Below are positions 8,035-16,531 of a stretch of DNA of 64,000 bases, piece after piece. The notes below the pieces were generated by a model. The model ran no database searches. It had not been told where the DNA came from and saw only the letters and a list, made by a program, of their open reading frames with translations. The DNA comes from Bradyrhizobium nitroreducens (GTDB taxonomy: Bacteria > Pseudomonadota > Alphaproteobacteria > Rhizobiales > Xanthobacteraceae), in assembly GCF_002776695.1 (NCBI RefSeq), contig NZ_LFJC01000003.1, positions 7,905,298 through 7,969,297 on the forward strand, read 5' to 3'. Both the position numbers and the translations under genes were made by a program. How positions within the stretch are numbered: the stretch's first letter is position 1; the number at the start of each line of letters is the position of its first letter.

Positions 8035-8211
8035 ATGCCCCGCGAAAACGATCTCGAAGGCAAGCCCGACATGGGTGGAAAGCATGGCGGCCAGGCCGGC
8101 CTGCCGAAGTCGCCGCCGCGCCCGCAGCAGGGCGAGCGCGACGAGGACGTCGTGGCAAAGCGCCACACCGGCCAAACCGATCACGCCTCGCCGCCGACCA
8201 AACCAAAATAG
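8035..8211 (+). CDS. Small hydrophilic protein, 58 aa, Pro/Gly/charged-rich
   Basis: The ATG at 8035 gives MPRENDLEGKPDMGGKHGGQ, a run of KSPPRPQQGERDEDVV, and the end HASPPTKPK. It is very hydrophilic and probably disordered, and its third-position GC is as high as in the neighbours. No ribosome binding site is evident, so the start is uncertain. I recognise no domain. It is kept because the reading frame is the only one here with coding-like composition in a 500 bp gap between divergent larger genes. Confidence 0.45.
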   Translation: MPRENDLEGKPDMGGKHGGQAGLPKSPPRPQQGERDEDVVAKRHTGQTDHASPPTKPK

Positions 8212-8313
8212 CGCTTCGCCGCGCGGTCGTGCCGCGCCTCGCGTCGGGAACGGCCAGATCGCTGTGCCGTTACCCCGGTCCTGCGGGCGCGAGATGAAAA
8301 CGGAGGCTGGCTC

Positions 8314-8436
8314 GTGTTTTGGATCTATTGGGACACCGCCTGGTCGCTGATCGTCAGCGGCATCTGGGTCGCCACCATCGTCAGCCACCCCGACTCCGAA
8401 TTTGTCGAAGTGCAGGCTGCCAGACGGTCGATGTGA
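8314..8436 (+). CDS. Small putative membrane protein, 40 aa, GTG start
   Basis: A GTG at 8314 is preceded by GGAGG at 8302-8306 with a seven-base spacer, which decides the start. The product begins MFWIYWDTAWSLIVSGIWVA, a tryptophan-rich hydrophobic stretch long enough for one membrane helix, then has a short charged tail ending in RRSM. No family is recognised. The strong ribosome binding site is the main support; its small size keeps confidence moderate. Confidence 0.4.
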   Translation: MFWIYWDTAWSLIVSGIWVATIVSHPDSEFVEVQAARRSM

Positions 8437-8601
8437 ACCATCGTCTCCGTTGAGACGTTGGTTGCCCGATCGCGGCTTCGCCTCACCGTGAGGTTCGCGG
8501 TCCGAGGTCCGGTCTGGATTCGCCTCCGTTTCCGGACCTCGTCCTCCCCGCCCGTGCCGGATCGCTGCATCGCCGCCAGCGTCCAATGCACCGCCGCGCG
8601 C

Positions 8602-8615
8602 TTGACCTAGATCAT
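8602..8615. promoter_or_regulatory. FixK/FNR-like box upstream of the CoA-transferase gene
   Basis: TTGACCTAGATCAT matches the alphaproteobacterial FixK/FNR consensus TTGAY-N4-RTCAA with one mismatch at the last base. Its centre at 8608.5 would place a class II transcription start near 8650, about 15 bases before the GTG at 8665 and just ahead of the GAGG ribosome binding site. The spacing is consistent with oxygen-responsive activation. Confidence 0.55.
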
Positions 8616-8664
8616 GCAGGGACAGCCCGTTTCATGGAGAATTCGCGCAATCTGTGAGGTTGAA

Positions 8665-10164
8665 GTGTCCATCGATCATTCGCGAATCTCGTCGCCGGCG
8701 TTCCGTTCGAAAATCATGTCAGCTGACGAGGCCGCGACGCTGGTGCCACACGGTGCGAATGTCGGCATGAGCGGCTTCACCGGGTCGGGACATCCGAAGG
8801 CCGTTCCGATGGCCCTGGCGCGCCGGATCGAGCAGGCGCATGCACGCGGCGACCAGCTTCGGATCGGCGTGTGGACCGGCGCTTCGACCGCGCCCGAGCT
8901 GGATGGCGCGCTCGCCAAGGTCAACGGCATCGAGTTGCGCCTGCCCTATCAATCCGATCCCGTCACGCGTGAGCGCATCAATGCCGGCGCGATGGACTAC
9001 ATCGACATTCATCTCAGCCATGTCGCGCAGTTCGCCTGGTTCGGCTTTCTCGGACATCTCGACGTCGCGCTGATCGAGGTCACCGCCATCCTGCCGGACG
9101 GCACTCTGGTGCCCTCGGCATCCGTCGGCAACAACAAGACTTGGCTGGATCAGGCCGACCGCATCATCCTCGAGGTCAATTCCGGCGTGAGCACGGCCCT
9201 GCACGGCATGCACGACATCTACTACGGCACGAGGCTGCCGCCGCACCGCAAGCCCATCCCCATCGTCTCGCCTGGCGACAGGATCGGCGACACCGCGTTT
9301 CGCTGCGATCCGAACAAGGTGATTGCCGTGGTCGAGACCAATGCTCCCGATCGCGACACGACCTTCACCCAACCCGACGCGACGTCAAAGGCCATCGCCG
9401 GCCATGTTCTCGAATTTTTCAGCCATGAGGTTCGCTGCGGCCGGCTGCCGCCGGAACTGCTGCCGATCCAGTCCGGGGTCGGCAACGTCGCCAATGCCGT
9501 GATGGCGGGCCTCGAGGACGGTCCCTTCGGTCGGCTGACCGCCTACACCGAGGTGCTGCAGGACGGCATGCTGAACCTGCTGCGCTCGGACCGCATGATG
9601 CTCGCGTCCGCCACCGCGCTCTCGCTCAGCGCAGCCGCGACCAGGCAGTTCAACGGCGAGATCGACAGGCTGAAGCACAAGATCGTGCTGCGCACGCAGG
9701 AGATCTCGAACCATCCGGAGGTCATCCGGCGGCTCGGCGTCATCGCCATGAACGGCCTGATCGAGGCCGACATCTACGGCAACGTCAACTCGACCCACAT
9801 TCGCGGCACCGCCATCATGAACGGCATCGGCGGCTCCGGCGATTTCTCCCGCAACGCCTATCTCTCGATCTTCATGACACCGTCGACCGCGAAGGGCGGA
9901 TCGATCTCGGCCATCGTGCCGATGGTCACGCATGTCGATCACACCGAGCATGACGTGCAGATCATCGTGACGGAGCAGGGCCTTGCCGATCTGCGCGGCC
10001 TCTCGCCCAAGCAGCGCGCCGCAAGCATCATCGGCAATGCGGCGCATCCCTCGTTCCGACCGGCGCTTCAGGATTATTTCGATCGCGCCTGCAGGCTCTC
10101 GCCCGGAAAGCACACGCCGCATCTGCTCGACGAGGCCTTCCGCATGATCAAGGCCACGGGCTGA
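8665..10164 (+). CDS. Acetyl-CoA hydrolase / succinyl-CoA:acetate CoA-transferase family
   Basis: 499 residues from the GTG at 8665, chosen because GAGG lies five bases upstream; an ATG at 8614 would overlap the FixK-like box. The sequence has both halves of class I CoA-transferases of the cat1/AarC group: N-terminal GANVGMSGFTGSGHPKAVP, SASVGNNKTWLDQADRIILEVN and PIQSGVGNVANAV, then a C-terminal half with YGNVNSTHIRGTAIMNGIGGSGDF and a HDVQIIVTEQGLADLRGLSPK end. Such enzymes move CoA between acetate and succinyl-CoA or other acyl-CoAs in the cytoplasm, often in acetate or fermentation-like metabolism. That agrees with the upstream FixK/FNR-like box. The exact substrate pair is not determinable. 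Confidence 0.9.
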   Translation: MSIDHSRISSPAFRSKIMSADEAATLVPHGANVGMSGFTGSGHPKAVPMALARRIEQAHARGDQLRIGVWTGASTAPELDGALAKVNGIELRLPYQSDPVTRERINAGAMDYIDIHLSHVAQFAWFGFLGHLDVALIEVTAILPDGTLVPSASVGNNKTWLDQADRIILEVNSGVSTALHGMHDIYYGTRLPPHRKPIPIVSPGDRIGDTAFRCDPNKVIAVVETNAPDRDTTFTQPDATSKAIAGHVLEFFSHEVRCGRLPPELLPIQSGVGNVANAVMAGLEDGPFGRLTAYTEVLQDGMLNLLRSDRMMLASATALSLSAAATRQFNGEIDRLKHKIVLRTQEISNHPEVIRRLGVIAMNGLIEADIYGNVNSTHIRGTAIMNGIGGSGDFSRNAYLSIFMTPSTAKGGSISAIVPMVTHVDHTEHDVQIIVTEQGLADLRGLSPKQRAASIIGNAAHPSFRPALQDYFDRACRLSPGKHTPHLLDEAFRMIKATG

Positions 10165-10175
10165 CCCAGCGCGCC

Positions 10176-12851
10176 TCAGGCCGCCGCCTGCGCCGCCAGC
10201 AATTGCTTCAGTTTCGCCGCCGGCACCGCCGGGCTGAACAGCCAGCCCTGCATCTGGCTGCAGCCGAGCTGGCGCAGCACCTCGCGCTGGGCCTCGGTCT
10301 CGACGCCTTCGGCGGTCGTCGCCATGCGGCGGGCCGCGGCCATGTGCACCACGGCCTGCACGATCGGCGAGGAATCCTCGGGCTCGCCGATATCGCTGAT
10401 GAAGCTGCGGTCGATCTTGATCTTGTCGAACGGGAAGCGGTGCAGATAGCTCAGCGACGAATAGCCGGTGCCGAAATCGTCGAGCGCGATGCGTACGCCG
10501 AGCTCGCGCAGCTGCTGCAGGATCGTCAGCGCCTCCTCGTCGTCGCGGATCAGGACGGTCTCGGTGATCTCGAGCTCCAGCCGTCCCGGCGCCAGCCCCG
10601 ATTCCGCGAGGGCAGCTGCGACCTTGAGCGCCAGCGTCCGCGAGCGGAACTGCACCGGCGAGACGTTGACGGCGATGTGAATCTGGCCGGGCCATGATGC
10701 GGCCTCGCTGCAGGCCTGCTTCAGCACCCATTCGCCGATCTCGCCGATCAGGCCGGTGTCTTCCGCGACCGGAATGAAGTCGGCGGGCGAAACCATGCCG
10801 CGCTCGGGGTGACGCCAGCGCAGCAGCGCCTCGCAGCCGGTGACGACATTGGCCTTGAGATCGACCAGCGGCTGGTAGTGCACCTCGAACTCGCCCCGAG
10901 CCAGCGCCTGGCGCAGATCGAGCTCGAGCTGGCGGCGCTCCTTCGCCTTGGCGTCGTATTCGGGCGCGAAGACCCGGCAGGTGCGGCGCCCTTCCGACTT
11001 CGCCGCGTACATCGCCAGATCGGCGCGCTTGAGCAGGTCGTCGGGATTGTCGCCATGGTCGGGCGCGATCGCGATGCCGATGCTGACATCGGTCGGGATG
11101 TCCTGGCCCTTGCAATCCACCGGCATGCGCAACGCCTTGAGAATGTTCTCCGCCAGCGCCGTCAGCTCGGCCGGATCGCGCGTGCCGGCCTTGACGATGG
11201 CGAACTCGTCGCCTCCGAGCCGCGCGACGAGGTCGTTGCCGGACACGCAGGCGCGCAGGCGGTTCGCCACCTGGCGCAGCAGCTCGTCGCCGACCTCGTG
11301 TCCGAGCGAATCGTTGACGCCCTTGAACTCGTCGACGTCGATATAGAGGATGGCGAACGGCTTGCCCTCGCCGAGATCGGCAACGCGCCGCTCCAGATGC
11401 CCGCGCATCAGCACGCGGTTGGGCAGGTCGGTCAGCGCGTCGTAATGCGCCATATGCGCGATGCGCTCGTCGGCGCGGATGCGCGCGGTGACGTCCTCGT
11501 GGGTGGCGAGCCAGCCGCCGGCGGCGCCGGGCTGGTTCTTGATCTCGATCAGGCGGCCGTCGGCGGTCTCCACGATGGTGTTCTGGAAGCGCCCGACATT
11601 GCTGAGGATGTCGTCGCAATAGGATTCGACGTCGCCGTGGAAGGAGCCGGTGTCGTGACGATGCCGGATCACGTCGCGGAAATGGACGCCGGGCTTCACC
11701 AATTCGGCGGACAGGCCATACATCTCGATGTAGCGCCGGTTGCAGACGACCAGCCGCTCGTCCTGGTCGAACATCAGGAGCCCTTGCGTCATCGTGTTCA
11801 TCGCGGTGTCGAGCCGCTGCTTCTCGAACGAGAGCCGGTGCGTCACCTGGCGGAAGATCAGGAACAGCGTGAGCACCAGAAGGCCGATCGACAGCACGGC
11901 GACGGTGACGAAGAATTTCGTCTGGGTGCGCCAGGTCGCGAGCGCCGCGTCCAGCGACTTGGTCGCGATCACGACCAGCGGTTCGCCCGTCAGCAGGCGC
12001 GAGGCGACGATGCGGTCCTTGCCGTCGACCGGGCTCACGAGCTGCGTGGAGACGACGGTGCGCTGAAACACCTCCATCTGCCCCGGCGTGCCCTTGCGAA
12101 AATTCTGCCCGATCATCGCGTCGACATGCGGGATGCGCGCGAGCAACTGGCCGTTCTGATGATACATCGCGACCGAGGAATCCTCGCCGAGCCCGGTCGA
12201 GGCAAAGAAGGATTCGAGCTGCTCGGGCGTGATCGCGCGTGAGACCAGCCCGAGGAATTCGCCGTGCGGACCTGACACGCGGCGGGCGAATACGATCGCC
12301 GGTCCGCTGCCGAACCGCCCCGGCACGACCTCCACCTCTTCCTGCGCGACAGGATCGTCCTTGAGGCGGTTGAAATAGCCGCGGTCGGCGACCGAGATGT
12401 CGGCGACCGGCCAACGCCGCGACGAGTTGATCAGCATGCCCCTGGAATCGAACAGATTGGCGCCGGCAACGTCGGACCAGCCGCTGGCTTTCGCACGCAG
12501 CACCTCGTGCATCGCCAGCGTGCCCATCTCGCTGCGGAAGATTTCGGCGGATTCGATGCCATGTCCTTCGAAGTCATGGCTCTCGAGCTCGGTGATGATG
12601 CTCTTCTGGAGCACCGCGAAATCCTCGAACTCGCGGTCGAAATGCCGGGCCAGCAGGCGCACCGAATTTTCAAGGCTGTCGCGGCCGCTCTCGATCGCAT
12701 TCTGCCGGAAGCGGTCGACGGTGAGCGCGGTGCCGACGGCGGTTGCGGCCATCAGCACGAAGCCGCCGACGATCAGCCATGTCAGTGGCGCTCCCCGCCA
12801 GCGACGGAGCAACGCGCGCATGCGCGCGGTCCATCGGATCGATGTGCCCAT
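10176..12851 (-). CDS. Membrane GGDEF-EAL protein with Cache-like sensor and PAS domain
   Basis: 891 residues from the ATG at 12849-12851, with GGGAGGG upstream. A transmembrane helix at about 24-46 and another at about 313-333 flank a periplasmic double-Cache-like sensor. A PAS domain follows (about 345-455, MNTMTQGLLMFDQDERLVV). The GGDEF domain is at about 470-625 with intact RLGGDEF at 544-550, and the EAL domain at about 640-885 with intact EALLRW at 674-679 and DDFGTGYSSLSYLH. Both active sites look complete, so it could make or degrade cyclic di-GMP. It lies tail-to-tail with the CoA-transferase gene (11 bp gap). The sensor ligand is unknown. Confidence 0.95.
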   Translation of the reverse strand: MGTSIRWTARMRALLRRWRGAPLTWLIVGGFVLMAATAVGTALTVDRFRQNAIESGRDSLENSVRLLARHFDREFEDFAVLQKSIITELESHDFEGHGIESAEIFRSEMGTLAMHEVLRAKASGWSDVAGANLFDSRGMLINSSRRWPVADISVADRGYFNRLKDDPVAQEEVEVVPGRFGSGPAIVFARRVSGPHGEFLGLVSRAITPEQLESFFASTGLGEDSSVAMYHQNGQLLARIPHVDAMIGQNFRKGTPGQMEVFQRTVVSTQLVSPVDGKDRIVASRLLTGEPLVVIATKSLDAALATWRTQTKFFVTVAVLSIGLLVLTLFLIFRQVTHRLSFEKQRLDTAMNTMTQGLLMFDQDERLVVCNRRYIEMYGLSAELVKPGVHFRDVIRHRHDTGSFHGDVESYCDDILSNVGRFQNTIVETADGRLIEIKNQPGAAGGWLATHEDVTARIRADERIAHMAHYDALTDLPNRVLMRGHLERRVADLGEGKPFAILYIDVDEFKGVNDSLGHEVGDELLRQVANRLRACVSGNDLVARLGGDEFAIVKAGTRDPAELTALAENILKALRMPVDCKGQDIPTDVSIGIAIAPDHGDNPDDLLKRADLAMYAAKSEGRRTCRVFAPEYDAKAKERRQLELDLRQALARGEFEVHYQPLVDLKANVVTGCEALLRWRHPERGMVSPADFIPVAEDTGLIGEIGEWVLKQACSEAASWPGQIHIAVNVSPVQFRSRTLALKVAAALAESGLAPGRLELEITETVLIRDDEEALTILQQLRELGVRIALDDFGTGYSSLSYLHRFPFDKIKIDRSFISDIGEPEDSSPIVQAVVHMAAARRMATTAEGVETEAQREVLRQLGCSQMQGWLFSPAVPAAKLKQLLAAQAAA

Positions 12852-12964
12852 CCAGCCCTCCCGTGGGATGCAAGATGCGGCAAAACCGACAAGACCCCGT
12901 TACCATTGAAGGTTAGGGAAAGATGAACCGAAACAAATTCAGAGGGTTGGTTCCGTCCCAGCGG

Positions 12965-13025
12965 CCGTGCCCACCCTCTGTCTCGATGGATAGAGGTGGT
13001 GGGCACGCTACGCTTTGCCCACCCT
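12965..13025. repeat. Short palindromic intergenic repeat (GTGGGCA type)
   Basis: CGTGCCCACCCTCT and a partner GGTGGTGGGCACG form an inverted repeat, followed by CTACGCTTTGCCCACCC. The pattern is typical of dispersed intergenic elements in Bradyrhizobium-like genomes. It sits between the promoters and ends of two minus-strand genes. Confidence 0.7.
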
Positions 13026-13048
13026 TGAGACCAACTACGAAGCCGTCC

Positions 13049-13801
13049 TCACCGCTTGATCTCCCATTTCAACGCCTCCGCATTGCCCTTGGCGAACATC
13101 GCGGGGACATCGAACTTGCCGGTCTTGAGGTCATAGCGGCATTTCCAGTCGCCCAGCCCCTTCACGGCGACGTTCTTCGGATGCTTGTCCATCGCGCCCG
13201 ACAGCGAGATCACGAGGTAGCGGTTGTTCGGCCAGTCGACGCCGAGCCAGCGATAGGCATCCTCGGTGCCCTTCATCAGATTGGCGGAGATGTGGTAGTC
13301 GAGCTTCATGTTCCCAGTGTCGGGCCGGCTGTGGAAATAGGCCCAGGCGAGGTCGCTGAGCGACTTCTGCGTCGCGTTGACGAAGGCGCCGTTCTCGAAG
13401 TGATAGAGAAACAGGTCCTGCGAGCCCGAACCGGTCTTCTGCATCCGCACCAGCCATTGCGAATCGCTGGTGAAGCGGAAGCCGGCGCCATAGCCCTGCT
13501 CCGGCTTCAGCTCCGTCATCTGGTCGCCACGGCGCGCCCAGACCTGCCATTTGACTTCGAAAAGGTCTTCGCTGTCCTTCATGTATTGTTCGAGCTTGGT
13601 GGCACCATCAGGCGAGGTGAATGCGAGCTCGGCATTGTCGGTGAGGACGAAGCCCGGCGGCGGGCCGGAGGCGGCGAGCGCGGGGGAAGCGGCGAGCGTC
13701 AGGGCAAGCGCCAGCCCAAGGGTCAGACGCTTAAGGGGCAGACTCCCAAGGGTCAGACTCCCAAGGGTCAGACTTGGGGCGGGACGGCGAAATCGGGTCA
13801 T
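13049..13801 (-). CDS. Exported protein of unknown function, 250 aa
   Basis: The ATG at 13799-13801 has AAGGA seven bases upstream. The first 45 residues form an unusual long signal peptide built partly of five-residue repeats (SLTLG, SLTLG, SLPLK, RLTLG), ending near LTLAASPALA-A. The mature part has no family I recognise; it contains FEVKWQVWARRGDQMTELKP, FRFTSDSQWLVRMQKTGSG, LSDLAWAYFHSRPDTGNMK and DWPNNRYLVISLSGAMD. It is probably periplasmic. It is divergent from the LysM gene at 13984, so the two share a 182 bp promoter region. Confidence 0.8.
   Translation of the reverse strand: MTRFRRPAPSLTLGSLTLGSLPLKRLTLGLALALTLAASPALAASGPPPGFVLTDNAELAFTSPDGATKLEQYMKDSEDLFEVKWQVWARRGDQMTELKPEQGYGAGFRFTSDSQWLVRMQKTGSGSQDLFLYHFENGAFVNATQKSLSDLAWAYFHSRPDTGNMKLDYHISANLMKGTEDAYRWLGVDWPNNRYLVISLSGAMDKHPKNVAVKGLGDWKCRYDLKTGKFDVPAMFAKGNAEALKWEIKR
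13715..13774. repeat. Four tandem copies of a 15 bp unit inside a signal-peptide coding region
   Basis: CCCAAGGGTCAGACT is repeated four times (13715-13729, 13730-13744, 13745-13759, 13760-13774). The last two copies are identical, the first differs by one base and the second is more diverged. Being a multiple of three, it expands the signal peptide by pentapeptides on the minus strand without a frameshift. Confidence 0.9.
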
Positions 13802-13983
13802 GGGAAATTCCTTAAAAAATGCGGCGGTGCGGCCTCGCGTGATTTGACGCCCGTGGGGTGGCGCCGGTTCATCTCCGATGGTGCGGGAACGGGCGCCATC
13901 ATCCCATCGGCCGTCTTGCTGCCGCAGCCAAATCGGCGCACTTTGCCGGCCTCGGTTGATTTGCCACCCAAGGTTCTTTTCCG

Positions 13984-15033
13984 ATGATGACCGCATCCAA
14001 GGCCTTCATTGCTCTTTGCCTGCTCGCACTGGTCGGCACGGTGCTGGTGATCGGCCCGACCGAGCTGCGCCGCCTGCTGCCGGACGGGACCAAGACCGTC
14101 GCCGCCGGGCCCGAGACCAAGGCCGAACCCAAAGGCGAGGCCAAGGCTGAAGCCAAGGTCGAGCCGAAACCGGCAGAGTCCAAACCGGACCAGCCGCAGC
14201 TCGCGCTCCGCGCGCCGCCGGCACCTGCGCCGGCCGCCGAGCCGAAGGTGAGCGCGTTGGCCGAGACTGAGAAGCAGGCCGCGGCGCTGCCCGATCTCGC
14301 GCCGGCCAAGCCGCCGGCTGCGGTTGCCGGTCCGCGTTTCGACGTCGCCCGTGTCGACGATCACGGCGAGGCCGCGGTGATTGCGGGTCAGGCCGCGCCG
14401 GGCTCCAAGGTCGAGCTGCTGCGCGACGGCAAGCCGCTGGATACCGTGGTTGCCGACGCCGCGGGGCAGTTCGTGATGACCCCGCCGCAGCTTCCCGCCG
14501 GGTCCTATGAACTGACGCTGCGGGCCAAGGCGCCGGACGGCACGGTCACGCAGTCCAGCCGGACCATGCCGGTGACCATCGCCGAAGCGGCGCCGCCGCC
14601 CGCGCGTCCGGCACCGGTCGCGAGGCAAGAGACCAAGCAAGAGACCGGGCAACAGCCGAAGCAGGCCGAGAGGGTCGACGAAAAAGCGGATGTCGTGGCC
14701 GCCCTGCCGTCGCCGCGTCTGGCGTCGGTGCCCGAGAGGCTGGCTGCCCGGCCGAAATTCGTCGGCACGCCGAAACCCAGGGTCATGGCGCGGGCGCCTG
14801 CCGCCACGACGGTTGCATCGGCCTCACCGGCCGACGTGCTTCACACCGCACCGGCGGAAGCTGGCGGCAGCCGGGTGATCTCCCGCGGCGACAGCCTGTG
14901 GGCACTCAGCCGCCTCGCCTATGGCGACGGCGCCCGCTACGCCGTGATCTTCAACGCCAACCGCGACAAGATCCACAACCCCAACCTGATCTATCCCGGC
15001 CAGACGTTCGTGATGCCGCAGAAGACGGAGTGA
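13984..15033 (+). CDS. Membrane-anchored LysM protein with Ig-like domain
   Basis: 349 residues. The N-terminal hydrophobic segment (about 5-25, ALCLLALVGTVLVIG) anchors the protein. A long Ala/Pro/Lys/Glu-rich linker follows, then an Ig-like domain at about 118-200 (RVDDHGEAAVIAGQAAPGSK, LLRDGKPLDTVVADAAGQF) and a second flexible Pro/Gln region. A C-terminal LysM domain lies at about 298-346 (SRGDSLWALSRLAYGDGARY to NPNLIYPGQTFVMP). LysM binds peptidoglycan or chitin-like glycans, so the protein probably links the inner membrane to the cell wall. A second ATG directly follows the first; a weak AAGG is upstream. Confidence 0.9.
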   Translation: MMTASKAFIALCLLALVGTVLVIGPTELRRLLPDGTKTVAAGPETKAEPKGEAKAEAKVEPKPAESKPDQPQLALRAPPAPAPAAEPKVSALAETEKQAAALPDLAPAKPPAAVAGPRFDVARVDDHGEAAVIAGQAAPGSKVELLRDGKPLDTVVADAAGQFVMTPPQLPAGSYELTLRAKAPDGTVTQSSRTMPVTIAEAAPPPARPAPVARQETKQETGQQPKQAERVDEKADVVAALPSPRLASVPERLAARPKFVGTPKPRVMARAPAATTVASASPADVLHTAPAEAGGSRVISRGDSLWALSRLAYGDGARYAVIFNANRDKIHNPNLIYPGQTFVMPQKTE

Positions 15034-15205
15034 GGACGGTCTTTCTTCCTCTCCTTCTCCCGGGAGCGGGATGAACTCGGCCGTCACCCGCGACGCTTTG
15101 CCCTGTATCCCCAGGGAACAATTGGTTCCCCCGCGAGTCATCCCGGTGCGACGCAGTGCGCGCGTGGGCAGCCGGGAGGAGGCCGATTTGGTCAGGTCAG
15201 CGGTC

Positions 15206-16510
15206 ATGTCGGGACGCATGAAACTGGCGCTGGCCGGCGCGACGATCATGATTGCAGCGGTGCTGCTGCCGGTGAAGGCCGAGGCGCAGTTTGGCTTCCG
15301 CGGCGGTCCCCTCGGCGTTGCACGTTTCGCCGTCGGCCACATGATCGGCCTGTCGCGCCTGCGCCATTCCCGCATGGCGGTGCGGGGCGGTCGCTACCGC
15401 TCCGCCGCATTGCGATCACAGGACCCGCGCGGGGCCGAGCGCCCCCAATTTGCCAACCCCTACGTCCTGCGCGCGGCACTGACGGCGCAAGCCGCGCTCG
15501 TGGGCTGGCGCGGCGGCCGCCGCCCGCAAGGCTGGTGGCGCCATCCCGACGGCAGCTATGGCTGGGTCGGTCCGGTGTTCTGGCCGTTCGCGCATGACGA
15601 TCTCACCGCGGCCGTGATCCTCGGCGATCCGACCAGCCTCTCGCTCTACGGTTATGGCGATATCTATGCGGCGATCTTCGCGCCCTATGCGGTGACCGAG
15701 CTCGCGGCCTACGCCGTGCCGGCAGGCCGGCGCGCGCGGCGGATTCCGGCGGCCGAGACTCTTTGCGATGCCAGCGACACCGGCGGCCTGCCGGTCGAAC
15801 GCATCGCTGCTGCCGTCGCGCCGAACGAATTGCAGCGTACTGCGCTAGACGAGCTTGCATCCGCCTGGAGCGGGGCGCGCGAAATCATTCGCGCGGCCTG
15901 CCCGGCGCAGGCGCCCGCCACGGCCGCGGAGCGCCTCGGCCTGATGCGCGAGCGGTTAGACGCCATGATCAAGGCCATCGACGCGGTCGCGGCGCCGCTG
16001 GCCAAGTTCACCGATCTGCTCGACGACGACCAGAAGGCAAGGCTCGAGGCGCTCGGCAAGGACCGCCGCGCCGTGCTTGCGTCGATGCAGCGCAAGGACA
16101 CGAGCAAGGACACGAGCAAGGATGCGAGCAAGGACGCGCCGGCGCCGAGCGTCTGCGATGCCGACAGCGATCCCCGCTATGACGAGAAGCTGCAGCGTCA
16201 ATACGAGCAGCTCGTGCAGCAGCAATGGCCCGCAGGCGACATCGCCACGACGCTCCGCCTCGACGAGGTCGCCCGCGCCCGCTTCGAGGTGCTTCAGGAC
16301 ACCACGCTACGCACCATGCAAACGCTCAGCGCCTGCCCGTCACAGCCTGCCGCGACACCGCAAGCGCGCCTCACCGCCGCAAAGGCACGGCTGGAGACGA
16401 TGCTTGCTGCCGTGAACGGCGTCACCGACGCGCTCGATGATTTCGAGGCGGATCTGAGCGACGAGCAGAAGGCCGGCTTCGAGGCGATCGGGCCGAAGCG
16501 CGGGGCGTGA
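15206..16510 (+). CDS. Periplasmic protein with two LTXXQ-like (Spy/CpxP-type) helical domains
   Basis: 434 residues from the ATG at 15206; an ATG at 15218 is an alternative. A signal peptide (ALAGATIMIAAVLLPVKAEA-Q) leads into a Gly/Arg/Trp-rich region (GGRRPQGWWRHPDGSYGWVG). Two related helical modules follow, each with a leucine-rich helix ending in an LTXXQ-like turn: LDDDQKARLEALG at about 290 and LSDEQKAGFEAIG at the C-terminus. A Lys-Asp-Thr-Ser repeat lies between them. LTXXQ proteins are periplasmic chaperone-like or stress-related proteins in CpxP/Spy. Metal or folding-stress functions are possible; nothing in the neighbourhood decides. Confidence 0.75.
   Translation: MSGRMKLALAGATIMIAAVLLPVKAEAQFGFRGGPLGVARFAVGHMIGLSRLRHSRMAVRGGRYRSAALRSQDPRGAERPQFANPYVLRAALTAQAALVGWRGGRRPQGWWRHPDGSYGWVGPVFWPFAHDDLTAAVILGDPTSLSLYGYGDIYAAIFAPYAVTELAAYAVPAGRRARRIPAAETLCDASDTGGLPVERIAAAVAPNELQRTALDELASAWSGAREIIRAACPAQAPATAAERLGLMRERLDAMIKAIDAVAAPLAKFTDLLDDDQKARLEALGKDRRAVLASMQRKDTSKDTSKDASKDAPAPSVCDADSDPRYDEKLQRQYEQLVQQQWPAGDIATTLRLDEVARARFEVLQDTTLRTMQTLSACPSQPAATPQARLTAAKARLETMLAAVNGVTDALDDFEADLSDEQKAGFEAIGPKRGA
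16094..16138. repeat. 12 bp tandem repeat in coding sequence
   Basis: AAGGACACGAGC occurs twice exactly, then with two changes, then in part, encoding K-D-T-S repeats in the linker between the two LTXXQ-like modules. It is in frame and probably slippage-prone. Confidence 0.85.
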
Positions 16511-16531
16511 GGCCGGCTTGCGTGAGAGCTG

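Noticed and set aside
9385..12414. Very long open frame (about 1000 codons) on the minus strand
   Set aside because: It lies over the GGDEF-EAL gene in another frame and over the CoA-transferase on the opposite strand; its translation is Arg/Ala/Gly-rich with no domain. High GC creates such frames.
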